A DNA stretch of 64,000 nt. Source: Cyprinodon diabolis. Lineage: Eukaryota; Chordata; Actinopteri; Cyprinodontiformes; Cyprinodontidae. Below the pieces are notes generated by a model. It ran no database searches. It saw nothing but the letters and a program-made list of their open reading frames with translations, and was not told the DNA's origin. The translations under genes and the position numbers were made by a program. Location of the stretch: assembly GCA_030533445.1 (NCBI GenBank), contig CM060070.1:25408001-25472000 (forward strand). Direction: 5' to 3'. Numbering within the stretch: the stretch's first letter is position 1; each line of letters begins with the position of its first letter. Shown here one piece after another: positions 39,001 through 51,800 of this stretch.

Positions 39001-39709
39001 GGCAATTACAAGGTGTCACTCAAGATTTGCAGGACAGATCTGGACTTTCCTAAATTGGTCGATCTCTTTCAATAGGTAAATGCATCATCCTAAAGGTAAA
39101 AAAGTGAGAACGCTGCTCTAAACTTTGTGCTGATATATAGTATTGTGTGAACAACTACCATCATTTTCTCATAACCCTGTCCAGCCTGACCAGCTTCTAT
39201 TAACAGTTTACTCAAACTGACGAACAGTTCAACTTACATTTAACAACACAATGCAAGCAACTACCCACTGTCACTACAAACATGCTCAGTGTGAAGGCTT
39301 TGAATTTCAATATCTTAATGGAAACAATCATCCACTGCTGGCTCATCGATTTGGACTGCATTCATTAGACTTGGAATAATTCTATATTATTCAATAGAAT
39401 TGGCGCTTCCTTAAAAAAAAGTGTCTTGGATTAAAATGTATGTAAATCCACTCAACTGAATTAAAACTTGTGTATACATTCTGGAAATATATAAAGGCAT
39501 AGAAGACAGAAAGTTAAAGAAATGGCCATACTTTACCTGTAAGAGTCACCCCTGCTCTCATGTGACTTGGTGTGGGAACTATTTTGTTCTTCTTGATGGT
39601 CCAATACAGCCGACTCAGTGGCAATGGCTGGAATAATCAAATGTCCTGTAATCTGGGACTGTGCAAGTTCTGCCATCTGACAAGTCAGAAACATGATAAA
39701 TATTTAATG

Positions 39710-39806
<97 letters not shown>

Positions 39807-42800
39807 ATCTTTGGTCTCTTTTATAAGCAATCAGCTTGAAATGTAAAACTAGAAAATAATGGTTTGTTTTCAGGTAAATAAGGAGGAAGTTACTGCTAAC
39901 CTCCTTAATGTGTCGGGCAGCGTCTGCTGTGTACCGCGCTGCTTCAGCCTGTTGGCTAACCATCTTAGAAGCTGACTCTTGGAGACCTTCCAAAGTCTGT
40001 TTTTGTGAAGCTGCCAAGTTTTCTTGCAGCTCTAAATGAGCCTAGAGGCAAATGATACATAAACATTGCACATTTCAATGTAAAAATCTGCATCTTGAAA
40101 CTGAAAATATGAAGAGCAAACAGTGATTTTTCCATCAAACACCAGAAAAGGAAAAAAGGGGGGGGGCATACCCTGGCAACCCTTTGTCTGTTCTCCTCAA
40201 GCTGGAGTTTTGCCTCAAGGGCTTCTCTTTCCGTCTTGATTTTTAGCTCATAGAGTTCCTGCTCATGGCGATGCTGCTTAGCCTTAAGTTAGGAGAAGTC
40301 ATTAGGGTAATTTTAAAACATGAGCTATTACTGCAAAAACAAAGGAACAATTAAGGAGAACAAATGAAATATTAAAATATATTATTCTCAAGTATTATTT
40401 CTACTTTTGCAGCTTCTGCTATACTTGGATTATTTTAGAAAAAAGCACAGCAGGGACAAGTACAGCAAAACCTTTTGAATCACCACAGCAATGTCAATGC
40501 TTTGACATAATTTTGTTTCACTGTTTCATGTTAATTTACATGCAAGACTGCTCTGCATACAACAAAATGTGGTTTAACGACAACAAAGATAGTCATCACA
40601 AGTTACAAAACCACATTGCCAAGTATCAAACAGCACTAGATCAGATTATTAATTGCTGCCATCTCTGTAAAATAAAATATGACTGAGCATTACATGCAAA
40701 CTAAAAACAAAATTTTTTAAAACAGTTATGAGAAAAAGTAAATAAATAGTAGTTTTGTGGTCAAACTTACTAAAATCTAAGTAGTGTTTGACCATTTAAA
40801 CAACATTTTCAGTAGATATACAATTTAGGTATTTATGTTTTTTAGTTGTGTCCATCATGCCCAACTGTCCCAAGCTGATTTATAAATACAACAACCTGGT
40901 AAAATTCGAACATAACTAAAGCCCAGATGTTGGTAAAATGCTTAAAATACCACACTGGTATGTGTGGAACTACTTATATCCAAATATAAATGGCACAGAC
41001 AATCCCATCATTGTTACTTCTCTAAATTAAAAATATTTTTCATTACCTTGAGTATTTGAGCCAATGATGCACTCTCCTGTTGGGCCATAGACACACCCAT
41101 AAGCCTCTCTGCATCTCCCAGCTGTTTGATTGACTCTTCGATGGACTCCAAGTAGTGCATTTCTGCCGCCATGCGCTGTCTCAAGACAGCCGGTGAATAC
41201 TGCAACTCACCTGGAAGAAAGAAATCAATACAAGGTGAGAAAATATCTGTAACGTTTAACTTTAATTTGGCCAGACATAAAAATCAATACATCAGTGTGG
41301 TATTAATTTACCTGTGGACCTCAGTTCTGCTCTGCTGGATGCTTTCAGATTATTAGAGCTCCTTCTTACATGCTCACTGGGAGAGTCTGCAGTTAGAGAA
41401 GAACTGAGGTCTGGAGAGCAGGATGATGAAACCAGTTTGGGTCTGCAAACACAGCAATCAAAGATCTGTTACTAACCTGATGGAAGCGATATCAATATCT
41501 AATCAGGTTTCTGATGGTGATCAATTAAGCCTATTTTAAATAATTCATTGAAATCCTCTAAGAATTGATTTAAAACAGCATAAAAAAGTCCACATTTGAC
41601 AAGACTATGTCTTATTTAAAACATAGATAAATGTTGCTATATGGCACTATTTTAATACATTTCTTTTAACTATGGGTTTAGATTGGGTCAAACCACTCCT
41701 GCGTTCTTTTTAGGTTTGACAACCTGTCTTTGCAATCATAATCTCTTTGTTTACATTAAACTTTATAACAAAATTAGACATCAGCTCTGTAGTGAATCGA
41801 ATTTTAATCCAAAAATCATTTACTCTATACAACACTGAAGGTGTATGGAATAGTTTTCCCTTCCCATCTCTTTCCAAATTGCTTTTGTCTTCATTTTTTT
41901 TCTTCTCTTGTATCTTTACTGATTTAGCTGTTTTTTTCCCCTCTCAGGTGCCCAAATCATGTAAGGAGACAACCAAGGGCGAGTTCTAAATGGATTTATC
42001 TATTCTTTTCAAAGCAAAGAGAACAAGAGTAATTGAGACATGTAAGTTTTGGCCATGGGAGCAGTTTTTAGGAGAGAAGGTTTTCTGTCTGTGTGGGTAT
42101 ACTAAAAACATTTAAAGGGCTTCTTCGTCTAATTAAAAGACTTGCATTTCATTTAGAAAGAGCATACCTCAAAAAGTAAATGCATCTTGGTAAAAAAACT
42201 GTCAATAAAGAAAAGATAAACAGGGGTTTATAATTTCTGCAGTGATATAAAAGAAATGTAACACAAGCAAATGGAGTTATAAAACTTCTGATTCAGAGGC
42301 CATTCTAACGGTCAAGAGTTTTAGCAGAATGTAAAGCCTTCCCTGCACAGGACACACTGATACCACAAAATTTGAAGAATCTGAAACATGGGTTTCAAAG
42401 TACCAGCGTGAGCTCAAATGTCTCTACTTCATGAAGAGAGATTAAGAGGGAAAAAAACAACAACTACTCCTCCTTGGCAGACTGCCAACATTTTGGAAGG
42501 CTGCCTGATCTGCAAAACAAAGCACCCAGTGTTTTCTACACTTAGGTCGTACTGCTGCTTGCTTGTGTTTCTTGGCACTTGGTGCTAAAACAAACAGGGC
42601 TACACCAGAACACTAACACTTCCCTGTTTAAGTGCATTTAGTGTTTTAGCCATGCTTTGCTTAATTTCACTTTGGTGGCATATATATTTTTTTTTGTTAC
42701 CAGGAAGAGATTGTTTATTGCCTGGAGTGACATTAAAACAGTCTACTCTTAGTGCAAAGGAAAGTCTGGTTTAATTTAGGGAAGCAGTAGAGTAAGTCAT

Positions 42801-45800
42801 AACTGTTCTTATTAGCTTGATCTTCATAGGAAGGTTACATTTCTTCTGAAAACAACAAAGCCAGGATCCTGGGTGACCAGGAGTTACTGGTTAAAAGAGA
42901 CAAATATTTGTTGTACTTTAGCCCAGATAGAGTCAGCTCTTTCCCAAAAAGGCTTTCCTGATGTATATTTGATTTAAGGGACATTATTACATCCCAAGTG
43001 TTTCTTAAAAATGTACATCTATAGCTACAGATCTGGATTGAGTTCTTTGATTCAGCTCCTCAACCATCGTTTTCTGGGATATACACACAGAGATACAACC
43101 TAAATACTAATGCAGTTGCCTTAAATTGGACTCTATCCTATTTAGCACAAGAGATCAATACACAGCCTTGGTTGTTAGATTACACTGTCAAAACACATCT
43201 GGTCATTTTTAGATTCCCCCTTCAAATATATAGATTTGGATTGGAAAAGACATCATAAAACTTAATAAAAAAATGTTTTATTGCTCCTAAGAGTAAAGCA
43301 AAAGTGCATTTAAAAAAATGTTGCTGTAAAATTCAAACATAATGATTTTTTTTCTATGATGCAGCAGTTTAGTCGAGTAACTTGAAATATTTCTGTATTT
43401 TTAATACAATATTTTTGTAGTAGTCACTTATGTTGATTTGACTGGGACTGTGCCACACTTCTCACTTCTGTCCCAGTGTTCAACATATAAAAACAACTTT
43501 CTGCATCTGCACCAACTTTAATATATTGAATATTCAACAGGTGATGTTCTTAAACGTAAAGAAAGCAGAGCTACAATCACTGTCTGTCACAGAGCTGCGC
43601 AAACTGTCAATCAAAATAAAAAAAAACCCTCCCATGTCATGCTCAACTTACTATGGGTAAGTTGTTGATTATGGATTGGTTGTGTATGTCTGTTCCTGCT
43701 CCACTTTCTATACATGCTCTGAACGACTTGCTTTCTTAATAGTCTACATGAGTTGCTTACCTTCTGGGGGAATGGGCTGAACGTCCTCCTAATGTGTCAG
43801 AATCTAAACTTTTGTCCTGGGCTTGGTTCAAACTTTTGTCTGAGGCTTTCCTTCTTTGGTTAGAGGAATTTGCTTCTGAAAGTGGTGAACCCTTCAGTTC
43901 TTCTACAAGAGTTGCATCACTCTGGTCTGAAATGGTGGCTGTAAACACAGACAATATAATTTTGTACCATAGAAACGATACCAACAAACACTTGTAAAGT
44001 GTAAAATGGCTAAACACAACAATGTTTCATTTTCTAGTAATTTATAGCTCTGCTAAAACTATTAAATCAAAATCCTGATTGGATTTATATGGGCTCTCCT
44101 CAATTCCACACCCCCTTGTGTTTTCAAGTAACTTTTCAGACCTCATTATTGGGAGCCCTTTAGAAGGACCAAACTTAGCTTGTTTGCAGAAAAAGGATTA
44201 TTAAACCCACTTGTTTACATAACAACCCAATGAGTTCCAATTTAGTGTCAAAACAGGGAAGCCAAAAACTAATCATACCTCTTTTACTTGTGGAGTGCCT
44301 GGAAAGTGGTGAGGATCCAGGTGTTGAACCAGGGGACATACTCTGGGAGTGACTGGATAATTAAAAAGATTAATGTCAGCAATAAATCACTCTTGTATTA
44401 CCTGATCTACTTTTTAAAGTGGTTATTATAAATTTCAGACATGCAAAACATGGACAGGTAGGTCATTCACAATATTATAAAACAGTGTACCATAAAAAGA
44501 ATGTTGATACATACATGTACACCAAAAAAACAAACAAAAAAAGAAACTGTATGCCTAGTAATTATAGATGGTAGTCTTTAGTTAGTCTTTAAAATAGGGG
44601 AACATTCATATGTGCAGTTTTAAGTTTTTAAGACTGTGTGACATGAATGCCACCCAGTGGTCATGCTGAGGATGACTGTTTTTGTTACCTTGTAGAGTTG
44701 GATCCCCTTTTTAACTGGCTGCTTGCTTTGCTGCTATGTGATGAAACAAAGTCATCTAAATAGACTTCTGCATCTCCTTGGTCGTCTCCATGTGGAGATT
44801 TCTCTGAATATCTTTCATTCACTGAAAGGTAAAATGGAAAACATAGAAAATAAACCAGTGTTATGTTATTCATTGATAAAACTAAAAAAAAAAAGGTAGG
44901 GATTTTTAAACTTACCTTTAACATGGCCTTGGACATTTTTGGTGAAAATATTAATTACACTCAGAGGGCTTCCTTTGTTCAACTCTTCCCATGGTGCTTT
45001 GCTACCATTTAGCTGTGAAAACGGTGGGCTGAGGGCTGCACACTTTGCCGCATCTCTCTGGAACTCCAACAGCCGGTTGTGATTACTGCTTTTACCTGCT
45101 CTGTTGTCCGCTGCCTCCAAGTAATCTGCATTACGCCCACGGTTACTAGAGTACTGGGGTGGACTTGAGTATCCCTCAGAAAAACTTCCCTCGCTCAGCA
45201 GAGGCCCCTCACTAATGGAACCAGAACTTAAATCCTGGAGATCAGACTGATATGGAAACACAGCATTCTCCTCTCTCTTATTTTTTATTCTATCTTCTGG
45301 ATTTTCTTTCTCTTTCAAGCCTAAGTCAACTACAATCCTCCTCCTTTCTTGAGAGTAACTGTTTAAAGATGTCCCATTTACACCTGGAGAAACCGTATGT
45401 GGATTTGTTAGACTGGTGTATGTCTTTTCCACCAAGTCATGCAGGTTCTCTGCTCCTGGAAGAGCTGTGTCTGTGTATGAGGTATAACCTGCACTTGTGG
45501 CAGCTTTATGTACCCTAAAGGACCTGTCGCTACTGTCTGTAGCATAAGCAGGGATTTCTGTCCCGTGCTCAAAATCAATATTAGAACTTCTGGGAGGTAA
45601 AACAGTATCAACATCCATTGAAGTTGAGGCGCCATAGTTGATCTCTTGTCCTGCAAACCTTCGGGCCTCTGTTTCGATGCGGTTTGATAAGGATGTAGCT
45701 TTCGCCTTTAGGGCTTCAATCCGAGACATCCTGGTGTGGGACTGAGGTGCAACAGCTGGCCGTTCACTGTACTTGCTACTAGCAGCCATTGCTGCATCCA

Positions 45801-48800
45801 GCCTTAAAATCTGAGAGAGAAGATGTTCATTGGAAGAAACTCGTACACTGCTGGTGGCAACATTTGTGGGTTGATAAACTGGACTCAGATGGTCAGGCTG
45901 AAGTGAAAAGGAATCTTCGAGATCGTTCCTGCAAAAAATAACAACAAACAGATTACTTGTAATCAGAAAAAAAAAAATAATAAATCCACCATATGAACAG
46001 CTTTTGATCATTTTCTACCAAATGAAAACACAAAGTAAAACATTTAACACTTAGGAACATCAGTTCGAACGCATAAAATACATAAAACCAAAATATCAAC
46101 CGAAAGTTAAAATATCTGGAAGAGAATCAAAATATATCAGCTTTTCTTTCTTCAGGAAATCTTTCTTTACAATCATCCAATGAATGTTGTCCTTTGGTCA
46201 AAAAAAACAAACTATTGCTTCTCTATAAAAAGACAAAAAAAAACATATTTGTGTTGTTTTATACACTAGGTATAGGATACTATACGTGTCGGATTTTATT
46301 TTTTTCTTTGCTAAAAAAGTTCTAGGTTAGGAATATAACGCAGATTCTCATTAACAGGAAAGGATGTATACATTACAGCTTCAAGTTAATGGTCTGTCTT
46401 GTATAATTAGTGTCAAAAGAAACTATAATAGCCACTTCTGACTTTGGGGAGTGTAAATTGTTGCTAATCTTTTGTCTAACAATTTGATGACTTAACAACA
46501 CAAAGTAACTGCACAGATAAGTTGTGTTGCACCGATACCAGTATCGGGCAGGGCTCCGATCCTGCACTAAAATGGTGGTATCGGTATCAGCGAGTACCGA
46601 CAAAATAGGGCATCGATACCATTTTGAGAGCCAAAAGTTTATATAACCATCGTCACCCATTCCAGGTAGGCAATAAAAAGTTCTACTAGATTCACTTTGT
46701 ATTAGTCCTTTTCCTGCTTCATAAAGGTAGGCAGCAGCTTGACAAGCCACTATTTTACATCCAAGTAGTATGCAGTTCTTCATATACACATACACACACA
46801 ATTTCAAACAGATGGTATCGGCCGATACTGCACAGCCAGGTATCAGTGCCAAAAAAAAAAAAAAAATGGCATTGGAGCAAAACTCCAGATAAGTATATTT
46901 TTAAATCATGTACCTGGATAATGGTGGAGGTGGCAGCTCATTTGAAGACTTGTCACTGCTTGAGGGGCTCTGTGACACCTCTAGTCTTTTGTTTTCCTTG
47001 TCAGACTCTCCTGAAGGCTGGTATAGGGGTCTCTGTAAAGCATTCATCATTAATTCAATTAATAAAACAACTACAGTCAGACTTTCAGAAATACCTGTAA
47101 AAAGCACAAAGCATATTTTAAACATAAGACAAGTCTTGTTATTGGTACGAGTATTACCATCTGAATAATAGGTGCAGAAAGGTGCGCAGGTTGTTCCTCG
47201 CCGAGCCGGGCATCCTCCAGCAGTAGTTTGGTGTAGGTCTCCTGCAGGCGTTTTTGAACGGGGGCCACAGCTGCCTCAGTGGAAAGGGTCACAGTTTTTG
47301 CTACTTCTCTTTGCTTCTTGTACAGCTCTGCAAGTCTCTGATTTCTTCTCTCAGCCTCCTCCTTTGCTGCCCTCTTCTCTTCTACCTGTCGCCTTTTTCT
47401 CTGCTCTTGTTGATGTGCAATATACTGGCGGACTGTGTCTGCATCATAGTGCCTCTTCTTTTGACCTTTGCTTGCTTTGTTAGCATCATCATGTTGCCGT
47501 TTAGTGGGACTGGCACTACGGCAACCTCTGGAGCTGGAAGTTGTAACTGTAGTTCCCCAAGCAGAGACAGGAGCCCTTGTCCGTGAACCTGACCCTCCCC
47601 GGCCTCTTCTACTACCACTGCCACCTTGAGATCTTTTACGGGCTCGCTCTTCCATTTCAGCTGGTTTGCAATCCAGCTGAAGGTCATCAAGAATCCCTTG
47701 TATATCTACTGCCAAAACATCTGTATTCACTCCCTGTGGCATCCTGTCCTTGGTTGAAGACGAGTGATTGTATGAGGTTGTAGGGCGGCTGGAGGGTTTC
47801 TCCTGAAAACCACTGCGAGGCCTCTCTGTGCCATCTTGATGAGGGTGTCTGGAAGCTGGTAAAAAATTAAAGAAGAAAAAAAAAAGATTTAGAATACATC
47901 AATTATGTCCATATCATTAAACATACACAGGAAAAAACTAACTGAATGCTGCTTTACTCCGTGTAGTTCTGGACTGGATTTCAAATACTGGTTAGAAAGA
48001 GGGTAAAATTAAAATGAATGTTTACAAACTAAAAGTTATAAATCTTAACATACAATTTGATGAACTGTTCAGGTCTTCTATAAACGAGGTTTCAGCTCTG
48101 TCTTGTTTTGTGGTCATTTTGGTTTTGTTTTGTGGTTGTTCATTTTTTGATAGTTAGCAGTTATTACCCATGGTAATATTTGGTCCCTATCTTTTTGCCA
48201 TACCGATTAACTTAAATTTAAAGTAAAAATAGTGTAATATAATAAAACACAAAATCCAATTTTGACAATTATCGCATCTTGAAATGTCCTGTCCTGAAAT
48301 ACTCAACAAGTGAATAAAGCCAAAAATAAAACATCTGGAATGCAGTATAGATCCAGAAAGGATCACCATAATGAATGAGGCTTGGTCGAAAGGTTAATCA
48401 CAGTGACTTTAATCTAGGTCAAAGTGAACATTACTGTGTACCATCTAATCCGGATAGAGTTTTTTAGAGCATGTCTGAAGAGCTTCACTGAACTTCACTG
48501 ACATTACACACAGTAGAGGATGCATGCACTTGGGCAACCAATGAAAATCAATCCATATAATATTGTGCATTCAACTTGAACAGACAGTCAATCTTTATTT
48601 GTTCTGGTCAGCGACATTTAGAGCATATATTCAAGCAAAAATCAAAGCATGGGCTTTGAATGTGAGTATATCTGAGTGGGATTAAATCACTCTCAGAAAG
48701 CTAAAACAGCTCGATTCTGTCAGCAATGGTGATTGAGAGGCAAAAGCAAAAAAGAGAATGAAGTATTCCCCCAAAACCAGGTTACATCTTCTTTTATAGT

Positions 48801-51800
48801 AGCCCTTATTTTCGTTGTACATTCTATTGTTAACAGTAAAAAAGGTTTACCAAGAAACCCTTTCATGGAAAAAGCTCTGCTTTCATTCTGAGAACAGAAG
48901 AAAAAAACGGACAGGGCCAAAATACAACATATTCATGACACAAGTACTTTTGCCTATTGACTGCCAAGTATCTGCCACTGTGCAGTTCTTTAATCAGTTC
49001 AGCCAATTTGACTTCTGACAAGACTAAACTGAATAAATGAGATTTTTACTGGTATCTAGATGCAGTCTGGACTAAAATGATTTTAAAAACAAATAAAGCA
49101 AGCAAGCTGATTTAGAAGAGTTGGTTAAATTAATGCCATCATTATTGTAAAACCTACAGTTGTTAAATCTGGTTTTGAAGGCCTATTTGAATTGTTGAAA
49201 CCATCTATACAGTCTTTGATGTTTTCCTGTAACCACTTCAGACAGTATCTAATGAAAGAACACCATGTGCTGGCATGTATAGAGGGGTGAGTTCATGTTC
49301 CTGAGCCCCACCTGCTTGGGTCTGTTTTCCAGCTGGATGGGAAGTTGGTTCTTCTCTGGGTAGTTTTGGAGGGGGACCCAGTACCATCTTTACTAGCTTT
49401 TGTCCCTCACGCCATGATGCAGGACTTATCACTGGAAAAGCAACATACTTAGTTTAGAAAGTGCTATATAAAACAGCATTACATTAAAGCAGAATGACAT
49501 AGCAGGTGAAGAGAAATTTAAGTTTAATAAACTTAACTAGGAACTATAGATTCTATGAATACCAAGTACACTCCAACAATAACTATAAAAAAAAAGAAGT
49601 TTCTTCTGAAGGAATTTCTGAAAAAATTCTCATTTTCAGTTTATCTGATTACCTTGTACCATTTACACAATCAACAGCCCATTGCCATGTTGTTTTTCCT
49701 GCTCTGGCAGATATCTCAGTGCAGTGCAATGTCTTATACAGAAAATATTTAGAGCAGTTCCAAGGAATCAGGTTGTACATCAAATAACCAAGCACCTGTT
49801 TTAGCTAAATAGATAAGCCAGCTGAACCTGGCCACAGACTGCAGAGGCCTATTTATAGCACCGTCCTAACATGAAACACAGACTGGTCACACTTGAGGGA
49901 CTACATCCACGTTTTACTGTCATCGGTTAAATTTCTTCACCGGATAATTTAATAGTACCCTATATTTATATAATCGTAAAGATATTTATAATTCTATTGA
50001 ATAACCTTTATGCAACTACGCTTTAAATTGGACGTGGTTATTATTGTTTTGTAGCTACCTTACATGACATGTTTTGAATAGCTGCTAAACAAATAGTGGA
50101 ACTAAGTTGAATAGATGTTTGACGAAACACAAGGCACCACAAAACATGACAGGAACACCGGAAGAAATCTTTTACATTTTTCTTTCGCATGTTTTGATAA
50201 ACATGGCAGTAAGTTATTTACCCAAACCACCTGGTCTGACAACGTTAGAAAATCCCAGTTCTTCCTCCTTAGTAGCCTTTATACCAGCAGCTTTTCACTT
50301 CAACTGATATGTTCTGGTACAACGAAAGCAATGTCTTTTTGAACCATAACTTTTTAATCTCAGACTTGACAGTAAACACAATATAAAGGAGCCAGAATAT
50401 TGGATGTAATCTATTTTCAACTAAAGCAAGTCAGAGTGGAGTTCCTGCCTCAAGTGGGGAAGTTACTGTATATCTTGGTTTTCTTTACAAATGAGCGGTA
50501 TTTGAAGCGGGAGATCGAAAGATGGATCAATGTGGTCGCTGCTGTAGATGCTGCACTGGTCAATTGTGTTGAAAAAGGGAGCTGAGCTAAAAGGCAAAGC
50601 TTTGAAAACCCAGTTGTTTTACATTCCTACCCTCAGCTAAGGTCATGACCAAAAGAGCAAGATCTCTGATATTAGCATCTAAAAAGGGCTCCCTCCTCAG
50701 TGCAGCAGGGCACAGCCTTAGGTTATGTTCACAAGGCAGGTCTTGATAATCAGTTCAAATGTTTTTGACTGAAATACTTTTTTCTTTCTTCACACCATTG
50801 CATTTAATTATCCACTAATTAAATGAGATCGCCATCAGACTTAGGTCTGAGCGGTTCAGGACACCAGGGGGACCCACAAGCACAGGGGTAGCTGTCACAC
50901 AGCAGCACACTGCTTACAGAAGTAATCCTTTTTAGGAATATCATCCAAAGTGTCGAATAAAGCTTCATATATAAAAAAAAAGACAAAGAAAAAAAGAAGG
51001 AATATTGGAGGGCCCCCTTCCAGGCTTAGCGTTGACTGTTTCAACATTTTAAATGATTAAAGTGTATACATTTCTTTATACGCTGGTAATAGTGATCAAG
51101 AATACAAGTGATTTGAAAAATACATGTGTTCAAAACTACTTAATAAGTCAGATGTATTATTACATATACGATACTAACCCAAAACTCAGAAAACAAAAAA
51201 AAATGTGCTTGCTGGAAATTTCTCCAGAAATAAAAACTATAACAGTTTAATAAAAGTTGTTAAAGGGAAAGATCCGACAAACAAAAAACATACAAGAAGA
51301 AAAAAAAACAGACATCAATTTTAAAAAGGCTGAATAAATAAATAAGACATTGTTAAAGTTAAATCACACTTCCTCACTATAAATATAGAAATGATGAAGA
51401 TTATATTGTTGTTTTATGGAAAGCACAAGATGAGTATGGCAAATAATCACATGGGGCTACATAAAATGTTTTCCTCCACCCAATCATTCATTAATTTTCA
51501 AAGTGTCCTCTTATGGCCAGGATCTAGTAGTATGTAGCTAAAACCTGTTTTTGTCTATGTGCCTTTTGTTGGTTGTAGAGCAACATAGAGGAAAAAAAAT
51601 CTATGGGGATTAATGTTATAACTGGATCAGTGGAGCAGCATCCGCTGTTATAATGATGCAGTGATTGGAAAACTGTGCATGCAAGACACATCTAGGTCAG
51701 CAGCTTAGACCTCAGACACATCAACATAATCTCTGAATCCATTCAATGTGTCCAAAAACTTTTCATACTTATGCCCTTCAGTGGGGACTAAGAGGGGTAA

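Noticed and set aside
39572..40017. Long YIYIYI open frames on both strands
   Set aside because: Translation of an (AT)n microsatellite.
46373..46852. 159-codon minus-strand open frame
   Set aside because: It crosses a hAT-like MITE and intron sequence, with no protein pattern and no matching splice phase.
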